Shown here: in pieces, positions 55,881 through 64,000 of the stretch
How the letters are laid out: every line of letters starts with the position of its first letter
Numbering within the stretch: position 1 is the stretch's first letter
Assembly (NCBI GenBank): GCA_920105625.2
Contig: OV050030.1
Span: forward strand, 141,264,291-141,328,290
Reading direction: 5' to 3'
Origin: Clusia tigrina
Lineage: Eukaryota > Arthropoda > Insecta > Diptera > Clusiidae
DNA length: 64,000 bases
The notes under the pieces: model-generated
What the model saw: the letters and a program-made list of their open reading frames with translations, nothing else
The model's database searches: none
What the model was told of the DNA's origin: nothing
Made by a program: the position numbers and the translations under genes

Positions 55881-56100
55881 TCTGTTTTCTTGAAATAATT
55901 AATAATAATGGTCAAAGTATGTAATTTTCCTAATATATTTAATTTTTTGTTATTTGCCCCATGGAATATCTTTCCAAATAATAGCTCTGTTCTGTTTTCT
56001 TGAAATAATTAATAATAATGGTCAAAGTATGTAATTTACCTAATATATTTAATTTTTTGTTATTTACCCCATGGAGTATCTTTCCAAATAATAGCGTGGA
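55881..56100 (+). repeat. 110-bp tandem duplication
   Basis: TCTGTTTTCTTGAAATAATT starts at 55881 and again at 55991; the two 110-bp units differ at only a few positions (for example GTAATTTTCC/GTAATTTACC). Confidence 0.9.
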
Positions 56101-56199
56101 GTTACTGGGCAAAATTACTGTGCGCAAGTAGGGTGTATATGCATGTTCAAGAACCAATTTTGAATTGAAACTTTTGGTGTAAGTTTGCGATTTTCATAG

Positions 56200-56640
56200 T
56201 GTCTCCACAAGTTGATCGGTGAGTTTGTGGGCGAGGGGGTGTTCCGGGGAAGGTGAAGTGCAAAACTAGAAAGACGTGAAGGTGTTGGTGGGTGAGTTGT
56301 GGGGTGTGAAAGGGGGTATCGGGTGTGGGAGGAGTTGAAAAGTAGGGTGGCGGTGCCGTCGCTGGTCGCTTGGCGCCGAGCGCTGGCGGTGCTGGTAGTT
56401 GTTGGTTGCTTCTGCGCTGGGGGTTGGTGCGCTGTGAGCGCTGTGTCGCTGGTCGCTCCGACCTGGCCGCTCGGACCTGGTCTCTAGGACCTAGTCGCTC
56501 GGACCTGGTCGCTTGGCGCTGAGCGCTGCCTGCATGTACGCACATGTGGGACTTTGGCGCCGGGGGGTGGCGCTAGGAACGTACCAGTAGGGTGATGTGG
56601 GGGAGGGGGGGGCTTGGCTGGCTTGTGTGTATAAAATAAA
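56200..56640 (+). other. GC-rich, G/T-biased island
   Basis: Composition switches sharply from AT-rich to GC-rich, strand-biased DNA. Imperfect repeats of CGCT(T/C)GG(A/C)(C/G)CTGGTCGCT type lie at 56350-56530. Chance frames on both strands (62-132 codons) are low complexity and show no domain. Origin unknown; a captured tandem repeat or part of a foreign element are possible. Confidence 0.6.
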
Positions 56641-56647
56641 AATTAAG

Positions 56648-58147
56648 AGAAAAACGAGTAAAGAAGTCTGATGTCGGGTTAGACCGACTACGAAATACCC
56701 TTTACCTTTTCTTGTGCGTGCGAGTTCAACAATGGGGATGTTTTCTTCATAAATCATCATTAGGAGCGCACTTACTGTAATTCTTGGTAGGGTACCTTGA
56801 AATGATTATATCGACCCAATTTCTTGTATATGGCTTTATGGGGTCCATATACGTACTAATATATAATTTCGTTCAAAAATATTATTTAGGTCGTAAGTTA
56901 TAATTATATGTGAATAGTGGGCGTGGCTGCAAAAATAACACGCCCATTTGTTGTGTGGTGTTTAATGTTAGTACCTGCAACATTCCTGTGAAATTTCGTT
57001 GATAAATCTTTAATAGGAACAGAGTAATGATTTTTGGCTAATTGTGGGCGTGGCAGTAGTTATAATCGGCCCATATTTGGAATGCATGCTAGTACTGACC
57101 CAGTGTATATATCTACCAATTTGTTTTCATATATCATTACTAGAAGCTTAGATAGGGTAATTGTCTTTAACTGGAGTCCCCAAAGTTCATTATTTGGGAG
57201 GGAGGCGTCTCCTTTCTCTGATCGACCCCGAATCTTGTATATGGCTTTGTAGGGTCCAAATACGTACTAATATACAATTTCGTCCAAAAATATTATATAG
57301 GTCGTAAGTTATAATAATATGTGAATAGTGGGCGTGGCTGTAGAAATAACACGCCCATTTTTTGTGTGGTGTTTAATGTTAGTACCCGCAACCTTCCTGT
57401 GCAATTTCGTTGATAAATATTTAATAGGAACACTGGAATGATTTTTGGCTAATTGGGGGCGTGGCAGTTCTAGTATGATCTCCATATTCTGCACACACAC
57501 TATTATGGACCCCATGTATATTTCTGCAAATTTTTATTCCGCTGGCATCAATACGAGCATAGGTAGGCTAATTTTAATTTTAGACCCGAAAGTTCCCTAT
57601 ATCAAAAGAGGGCGTGTCTTTTCTCTGATCAGCCCCATTTGTTGCAGATAGCATTGTAATGTCCATATGTTCCCTCCCGTAAAATTTCGTCCATAAATCT
57701 CTACCAGATCCTCAGTTATGAAAATTGTTTAATAGTGGGCCTGGCAGTATTTAGTAGGACACACATATCCATAACTGCCAAATTTAGTCACTATTCCATC
57801 AATTGGACGGAAGTTATAGTCATTATATGAGGTGAGAAAATTTCTTTATGTAGGAGGTAGGCGTTGTCTTTGTCCAATTCGGCCCATATAGCAATCTGGT
57901 TCTGTATCTTTGTCCAGAATAAACTTTTACAAAATTTCATTCAGATAGCTCTAATGGTGTAGAAAAAAGTGGCCTTAGACGGACAGACGGACGGACAAAA
58001 TAAAAATTGCTTAGAAAGTGATTCTGATCATATCTGTATATATATGGCCATACCTACCACGCCTCCTTCTTGAAATTCCAACCCCTCTCAAAAGCACAAA
58101 GTTAGTATACCCTATTTACCTTTTTTAAAGGTAAAGGGTATAAAAAT
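56648..58147 (+). repeat. repeat family X, copy G (complete, long variant)
   Basis: Begins AGAAAAACGAGTAAAGAAGT and ends AAAGGTAAAGGGTATAAAAA. A 15-bp inverted pair lies inside the ends: ATACCCTTTACCTTT (56695-56709) and AAAGGTAAAGGGTAT (58127-58141). The head has a small palindrome (GTCGG/CCGAC, 56673-56688); the tail has a 9-bp stem, TTT-loop hairpin (58115-58135). An internal duplication repeats 56822-57060 at about 57234-57470. No protein is encoded. Subterminal inverted repeats plus a 3' hairpin recall Helentron/DINE-1-type elements. Confidence 0.75.
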
Positions 58148-58213
58148 GAATGATAATATCTTTCTTTTTTACATCATATAAAAAAGTATTTTATTTTATT
58201 GTGTATTTCATTT

Positions 58214-58248
58214 TACACACACACATACACACACGCACACACACAAAC
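58214..58248 (+). repeat. (CA)n microsatellite
   Basis: About 35 bp of ACACAC with a few interruptions just before the R1-type LINE. Confidence 0.9.
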
Positions 58249-58249
58249 A

Positions 58250-58673
58250 TGGGAAATGTTGGAGTACATGCTTGACAACATGGAAGAAACGCAAGGCAGC
58301 GCAGAACTGAGGACCAGGCGACTTATGGACCACCTTACTAATGCATGCGATGCCGCCATGCCTAGAAAAGGAAGTGGAAATGGGAGAACGCAAATGGTGG
58401 AATGAAACCATTGCCTCCCTGCGTAAAGAATGCCACAGATGTCGCAGACGTTACCAAAGGGCTAGGGGTTCTGAAAACTACGAACAGACCCAAGCAGAAT
58501 TCAAGGAAAAAAGGAAGCAATTGTGCAAGGCAATAAGAAAAAGTAAGAGTGAGGCTTTCACCACTCTCAGAGAAGAGGTACAAAATAATCCCTGGGGCAG
58601 CGCGTACAGAATTGTGTTGAAGAAACTGCATAACAATTCTAAAACACCTATCTGTGTGAGAACAAGATTGTAA
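58250..58673 (+). pseudogene. R1-type LINE linker before RT
   Basis: ELRTRRLMDHLTNACDAAMP, then (shifted) ERKWWNETIASLRKECHRCR, RGSENYEQTQAEFKEKRKQL and SEAFTTLREEVQNNPWGSAYRI. The WWN..I..LR and NPWG..Y motifs are the standard linker between endonuclease and RT. A frameshift occurs near 58375 and the frame closes at 58673. Confidence 0.8.
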
Positions 58674-58699
58674 CAGGTCTGTTCCCACAGAATTCCGAG

Positions 58700-59293
58700 C
58701 TAAGGCCTGAATGGTAAGTAAGCCACGCTGAAGATCCGATCCCGCCGGTCACAACAAAAGAGGTTCTAGGAGCGGCAGATAAAATGAAAAGCAACAAGGC
58801 CCCAGGTCTGGATGGGATACCAAATATGTTAATTAAAACTGCTATAAAAATAAATCCAAACATATTCAGCAATCTCTACACGGAGTGTCTGAGGGAAGGA
58901 ACATTCCCCAAAAGATGGAAGCGCCAGCGACTGGTACTCCTACCAAAAGGCGATAAACCTATAGAGGAACCAGTATCGTACCGACCCCTGTGCATGCTGG
59001 ACGCAGCAGGAAAGGTCCTGGAAAGAATAATCTGCACCAGTCTTGAATGCTATACTGAAGGAACCCCGGGTTTGTCTAAACGGCAATATGGATTCAGGAA
59101 GAAGCGATCCACGGTGGATGCAATTGTATCTGTATGCGACATAGCGCGGAAAGCCATGGCTGGAAAAAGGTTGCTGGAAGGCGACAAACAAAATTGCGCG
59201 GCAGTTACATTAGACGTGAAAAATGCTTTTAACTCTGCCAACTGGTATCGGATCCTAAGTGCTCTACGCACCTTGCATTGGGATACCTACTAA
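58700..59293 (+). pseudogene. R1-type LINE RT, first half
   Basis: KMKSNKAPGLDGIPNMLIKT, FPKRWKRQRLVLLPKGDKP, SYRPLCMLDAAGKVLERIIC, KRQYGFRKKRSTVDAIVSVC and AAVTLDVKNAFNSANWYRIL (first catalytic Asp). The frame ends at 59293 by a one-base shift near WDTY. Confidence 0.85.
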
Positions 59294-59766
59294 GAGTCAT
59301 AGAAAACTATTTCAAGGATAGAATATTGTTATACGACACAGACGAAGGTCCAAAAGAGTACAACATCACAGGAGGAGTTCCACAAGGATCGGTGCTAGGG
59401 CCACTTCTTTGGAACGCCATGTAAGATGGTATTCTGGAAATTGAGCGACCAAAAGGAGTCGATATTATAGAGTATGCGGACGAAATAGCCATAGTAGTAG
59501 TAGCCAAGAAACTTGTGGACGTGGCAGCCAAATGTAATGAAACTATCGGAAGAGTCAAGATGTGGTTGCAGATGGCTGGATTAGAGCTAGCCGAACATAA
59601 AACGGAGGCAGTATTAATGAGTAGCCGCAAAAAGATTAAGAGCCTAGACATAAGGGTAGGAGGACATATGATCACGTCACGCCCATATATAAAATACTTG
59701 GGAGTCCTTCTAGATCATCGGCTCAATTTTAAGGAATTTCTGCAAATGATAAAGCCATCAGAGTAG
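59294..59766 (+). pseudogene. R1-type LINE RT, second half
   Basis: GGVPQGSVLGPLLWNAM is followed by a TAA (59422-59424) where a Tyr codon would fit, then DIIEYADEIAIVVVAK: the active site reads YADE, with Glu for the second Asp. AKCNETIGRVKMWLQMAGLE, HKTEAVLMSSRKK and RPYIKYLGVLLDHRLNFKEF follow. A frameshift at about 59760 ends it. Confidence 0.82.
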
Positions 59767-60530
59767 GAGCAGCCTTGGCAAGGCTAATGCCAAACACTGG
59801 AGGACCAAGGCAACATGTAAGGAAGCTACTAGCCAGCGTTAATACCTCCATTTTAATGTACGCAGCACCCATATGGGTTCCAGCAACAAGCTGCAAGGCG
59901 TACATGAGAGGTGTCACAACGGCGTATAGACTAATAACAATGAGAGTGTGCTGTGCATTTAGGACCATATCCACTGATGCAGTCAGCGTCATCGGGGGAC
60001 GGATGCCAATAGATATCGCCGTAAAAGAGGCCACGGCCATTCGAAACTTGAATAGCCAAGACAAAATGGATCCAGCCAAAACTGAGTTAATCAGAAAGTG
60101 CTTACAAAATGAATCGCAGGAAAGATGGGATATATCCACCAAAGGACGGTGGACCCATGAGCTGATCCCAAACAAACAAGTATGGATCGCCCGAAGACAC
60201 GGTGAAGTTAACTACCACATAACGCAATTCCTATCGGGACACGGATGTTTTCGAAAGTATCTGCACAAGTGCAAACATGTGGAGGACCCATACTGCCTGT
60301 ACTGTGTTGGCTGCTATGAGAATGCAGAACATGAGTTGATGGAATGCGGCAGATTTACGGGTGCCAAACGCCTGCTTGAGCGTTATATAAGAGAGAAATT
60401 AACCCCAGCTTGTGTCGTTCGGTACATGGTTGGGTCACAGGAGGCCTGGGATACAGCAGCGGATATACTGGTCGGTATAAAGAAACATGTAAGATACGAC
60501 GAGCAAAGCGCTAGGGGTTTATCGAGCTAA
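59767..60530 (+). pseudogene. R1-type LINE C-terminal domain
   Basis: The frame is open for 251 codons: ARLMPNTGGPRQHVRKLLAS, TSILMYAAPIWVPATSCKAY, RVCCAFRTISTDAVSVIGGR, KGRWTHELIPNKQVWIARRH, GEVNYHITQFLSGHGCFRKY and the finger CLYCVGCYENAEHELMECGR. It ends SARGLSS at a TAA, the true C terminus of ORF2. Confidence 0.85.
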
Positions 60531-60701
60531 AGCCGTTAGAATGACCAAGGTACGAGAGTGAGGAAAAACTCTCAGCCCGCCCCGTGAAGGAATACCTTAA
60601 CTGAATGTACCACAGGGACCCACGGGATCGAAGCAAAAGTGGTTTTATTTGGGTTAGAGTCCTACACCTCGGCCTGATGCTTTCCACCTAAAGCACACAA
60701 A

Positions 60702-60976
<275 letters not shown>

Positions 60977-61029
60977 ATTAAACAATATGCAGATGTTTCT
61001 AAAACAATTACACTGTTAAAGTTGTAAAA

Positions 61030-61712
61030 TGGTACAAACGTGAAAACCATATGGTTGTGTTTGGATGAGCCCCCTGAGTACTACTCCATCGATGAAAGTG
61101 CCAACTTGGCTCATTGTGAAAATTTTATGGCGTTTTGTTTGAATTTCGGTCAATTTGTGAATTTTTTACCATTTAAGCCCATTTAAGTCGCTATTCCTGT
61201 ATTCAAAATTTCTTTCGTTATTTTTATACGGCTCGCAATTACTAGTTCTACCATTAGAACGCACATTTCAACTGAGAAAATCAAATTTTTTAGCCTATTT
61301 TCATGATTTTTGCCCATTTTTCATCGATTTTCCCCATTTTTTGCTGTTTTTATGCGCTTTTTTGTAGTTCTTGCGCAAACTTATCGATATAGTTCTTACA
61401 GTTTTTCCTTTTTACAATATACTATGCAATATTATTGCCATTTGAAGCAACTCAACACACTTTTTAAATACAGAAACCATCCTTTTTACGCTTTTTCGGA
61501 TGATTTTCGCGTTTTTTATTGATTTAAATAAATTTTTTGAATACATTTTTTCGGTACAAAAATGAATGGAAATGGGTGTTTCTCCGTATTAATGTAATTA
61601 ATTTTAAATTGGCAATTGAAATATAGAATTATTCAATGGAATATCATTCGTTATCCTCCAATTCCATTAACAAATTCCAGCAAAGATCTGCCAAAAGTGA
61701 ATCTAATTTTTT
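61030..61712 (+). repeat. foldback left arm
   Basis: From TGGTACAAACGTG at the tip to ATCTAATTTTTT at the core edge. Non-coding; the 70-codon frame at 61310-61522 and its mirror at 62288-62506 are the same chance frame seen twice. Confidence 0.9.
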
Positions 61713-61769
61713 CTTTTTCCGCCAAACGAAGATGAAGCATTCTTAAAAGTTTTTATATAAAATCATATA

Positions 61770-62100
61770 TTGAATTCAGGTGTGTTGAATGGCCCAGACA
61801 TTCGCAAACTGATGAAGGATGAATACTTCAACAATGTCCTTCAAGAGACGGAACTCATCGCTTGGGATAGCCTGAAAGCAGTGATCGAAAAAGTTCTCGG
61901 CATTCATCGGGTGGACAATTGGCGTGCCATTGTTGAAGATATGCTGCAATCTTTCGAAAACATCGGTGTTCGAATGTCGTTGAAAGTGCATTTCATGCAT
62001 CACCACCAAGATCACTTTGACCGTCAGTTGCCGTCTGAATAAGACGAGCATGGTGAACGTTTCCACCAGGTATCAGCACAGTTGGAACACTGGTACAGTG
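61770..62100 (+). pseudogene. protein fragment in foldback core
   Basis: The frame reads NGPDIRKLMKDEYFNNVLQE, WDSLKAVIEKVLGIHRVDNW, MSLKVHFMHHHQDHFDRQ, then a TAA (62040-62042), and resumes in frame as DEHGERFHQVSAQLEHWYSG. I recognise the combination of a GPDIR..., MSLK.HF.H.H and DEHGERFH stretch as one that recurs in many arthropod genomes within uncharacterised, probably transposon-borne proteins; its function is not known to me. The fragment has neither the start nor the end of such a protein, so it looks captured, and the nonsense codon says it is dead. Confidence 0.6.
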
Positions 62101-62102
62101 GA

Positions 62103-62786
62103 AAAAAATTAGATTCACTTTTGGCAGATCTTTGCTGGAATTTGTTAATGGAATTGGAGGATAACGAATGATATTCCAATGAATAATTCTATATTTCAAT
62201 TGCCAATTTAAAATTAATTACATTAATACGGAGAAACACCCATTTCCATTCATTTTTATACCGAAAAAATGTATTCAAAAAATTTATTTAAATCAATAAA
62301 AAAACGCGAAAATCATCCGAAAAAGCGTAAAAAGGATGGTTTCTGTATTTAAAAAGTGTGTTGAGTTGCTTGAAATGGCAATAATATTGCATAGTATATT
62401 GTAAAAAGGAAAAACTGTAAGAACTATATCGATAAGTTTGCGCAAGAACTACAAAAAAGCGCATAAAAACAGCAAAAAATGGGGAAAATCGATGAAAAAT
62501 GGGCAAAAATCATGAAAATAGGCTAAAAAATTTGATTTTCTCAGTTGAAATGTGCGTTCTAATGGTAGAACTAGTAATTGCGAGCCGTATAAAAATAACG
62601 AAAGAAATTTTGAATACAGGAATAGCGACTTAAATGTGCTTAAATGGTAAAAAATTCACTAATTGACCGAAATTCAAACAAAACGCCATAAAATTTTCCC
62701 AATGAGCCAAGTTGGCACTTTCATCGATGGAGTAGTACTCAGGGGGCTCATCCAAACACAACCATATGGTTTTCACGTTTGTACCA
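62103..62786 (-). repeat. foldback right arm
   Basis: Inverse of 61030-61712, ending CACGTTTGTACCA at 62786. Confidence 0.9.
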
Positions 62787-63116
62787 GAAATTTCGTGTCA
62801 AAAACTTGAACAGTGTTATTGGTGCTTTTGATGCAAAGTTATCGCGTGTTAATATTGGTGATGATGAATCACGTGAATAATAACTTTGTTGAAATTTCAA
62901 TTACATATCATATAATAATGCAAAACGATTTCGGTCGAATTTAAGATTTAGATCAACGTAAGGATATGTAACTGAATTGAGATATACTTTTATGGTTGAT
63001 AAATCACAATGTTCAAATTTATTATTTCTGCTAGTTTGACATTCCATAAAACAGTTGTGCTTTCTGATAATAAAGGATTATAATATGTATCCCAACTTCT
63101 GAATGATATATTTAAT
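62787..63116. other. unassigned spacer
   Basis: AT-rich, no reading frame or element recognised. Confidence 0.5.
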
Positions 63117-63560
63117 GGTTGTCGTTTATTTATTATTTTATACATTTGCATAAGTAATAAAAATTACTTCATATTTGCAATTGATTATTATTTTATTAAA
63201 ATCTTCAGCAAATCCAAGCAATATTTTTGGTGGTATACAAAAATTGAAATAACCGATAACAAGAGGAAGTTCTTCAGTAATTGGGTCCCATCCTGAATTT
63301 TTTAGGCTAATACTCTCAGATTGTTTTAATGATATAAAGTTTTTTTAAATCTGTTGCAATACCTAAATGTCGTGTGCGATCAATATCTACACCGTTAAGT
63401 TCATATCGAATTTCATGAAATATATATGACATACAATTATTTAAAAGTTTTATATTTGAAGATATTGATGCATCGTCCTTTGTAGCAAATCCTTCAATGT
63501 ATATAAAGCTTTAGCTTGGTAAGATATATTAATCTATATCATCATTATTTTCAAACGATT
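63117..63560 (-). pseudogene. decayed ORF, possibly Maverick/virus-like capsid gene, part 1
   Basis: On the minus strand, co-linear pieces in changing frames include YIEGFATKDDASISSNIKLL, NNCMSYIFHEIRYELNGVDI, DRTRHLGIATDLKK and, after about 90 broken bases, YFNFCIPPKILLGFAEDFNK and IIINCKYEVIFI. The EIRYELNGV.IDR and FNFC.P...LLGF.ED pieces remind me of a protein recurring in insect genomes that may be a capsid-type protein of Maverick/Polinton-like or related viral elements. The attribution is uncertain; several stops and shifts make it non-functional. Confidence 0.45.
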
Positions 63561-64000
63561 GTAAATATAATGTATAGCTATGGTATTCCTTTTAATAATT
63601 TTTTTTTTTTCTCAATAAAGGGTTTCTGTAATATATTAATCATATCACTAATTTTTTTACATTCAAAATAATTCAAATCCTAAATTTTGTAAAAATTTCT
63701 TATTAGTTGTAGTTAGTATATTAGTTTCTTTTCCTTGTTGTATTCGTTTATATTTGGATTTTTTTCTTTTAATGATGTTAAAGTGAATGATAAATCGTTT
63801 TGTAATTGTTTTTTGTTGAATATAATCATTCTTTTAAAGGTTTCAAATGTAACCTTATTGATATTTTTTCTCAACGAAAATTTATTAAAATACCGTCTAG
63901 ATCTACAACTTTCAGAACTATAATATTAATTTCATTTGTATTTATTGGTAAATATATTACATTTGCTGGTGTTTCAGTGATTCTATATCCAGGACTGACG
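63561..64000 (-). pseudogene. decayed ORFs, possibly Maverick/virus-like, part 2
   Basis: Read from the right edge, PGYRITETPANVIYLPINTN followed by INIIVLKVVDLDGILINFR (about 63995-63870) looks like the C-terminal end of another structural-type protein. Next, MIIFNKKQLQNDLSFTLTSL (about 63835-63750) is a plausible N terminus of the protein continued at 63560. The region runs off the window, so the full element cannot be seen. Confidence 0.35.

Larger units (their letters stand above)
58250..60690 (+). mobile_element. R1-type LINE, 5' truncated
   Basis: Plus-strand linker, RT and C-terminal domains with WTHELIPN and GEVNYHITQFLSGHGCF, motifs characteristic of the R1/TRAS group. 3' untranslated sequence from 60531 leads into a (CA)n(TA)n tract. 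R1 proper inserts in 28S rDNA; no rDNA is seen here, so this is a dispersed relative or a misplaced copy. Two stops and two frameshifts. Confidence 0.82.
61030..62786. mobile_element. foldback element with 683-bp inverted arms
   Basis: The left arm (61030-61712) and the right arm (62103-62786) are inverted copies with about seven or eight visible mismatches, near 99% identity. The tips read TGGTACAAACGTGAAAACC. They enclose a 390-bp core with a protein fragment. No clear target duplication is seen. The element has no recognised transposase and is probably non-autonomous. Confidence 0.9.

Noticed and set aside
56147..56545. 132-codon Arg/Pro/Thr-rich minus-strand frame in the GC-rich island
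   Set aside because: Low complexity, no domain; stop codons are scarce in GC-rich DNA, so the length is not significant.
61310..61522. 70-codon frame with hydrophobic start (MPIFHRFSPFFAVF)
   Set aside because: It lies in the foldback arm and is seen again inverted at 62288-62506; the arm is otherwise non-coding and the frame has no known similarity.

Overview
The window reads as gene-poor, AT-rich repetitive DNA from a fly (Diptera). That is inferred from 55-68 bp introns with GT..AG ends, from the mix of elements (P-like, piggyBac-like, a DD41D mariner, copia, errantivirus, Jockey/I/R1-type LINEs), and from long (TA)n tracts. A tephritid fruit fly or a near relative is the best guess, because DD41D 'rosa' mariners are known from that family; this is inference only. 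No bacterial, organellar, rRNA or CRISPR features are seen.

Layout. 1-5240: unassigned AT-rich DNA with a tRNA-like relic (2152-2215) and a dispersed repeat (2274-2657) that recurs at 13541-13914. 5220-7372: broken P-element/THAP9-like transposase. 7639-10985: internally deleted copia element (- strand). About 10990-13540: Jockey-type LINE cut off inside its endonuclease. 13990-26671: a nest, in which an old Ty3/gypsy element (- strand) carries a complete errantivirus provirus (15917-22860, 4-bp TACA duplication) and, next to its gag start, a nearly intact piggyBac-like element (24209-26667). 26757-27000: SINE-like element. 27028-35200: a second copia (- strand) whose 3' LTR is apparently split by a complete 4.3 kb Ty3/gypsy element (27244-31535, GTGTG duplication). 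35780-36725: 3' end of a LINE with RNase H.

37679-49262 is dominated by a pair of inverted arms of about 1.3 kb (left 38367-39766, right 47035-49262). The right arm holds a mariner. Between and beside the arms lie Jockey fossils, an I-type LINE with a 17-bp duplication and a CR1/L2-like LINE. 49885-50534 (- strand) is the only stretch that looks like a host gene: four small exons separated by three short introns, 154 aa, unknown function.

51178-60660 alternates copies of one non-coding repeat family (complete copy 56648-58147; Helentron/DINE-1-like ends) with Jockey, CR1/L2-like and R1-type LINE remains and a GC-rich island. 61030-62786 is a foldback element with 683-bp, roughly 99% identical inverted arms around a protein fragment. 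63117-64000 (- strand) holds decayed coding sequence that may derive from a Maverick/virus-like capsid gene. Nearly every recognisable reading frame belongs to a transposable element, and most carry stops, frameshifts or deletions, so the window mainly records successive insertions.
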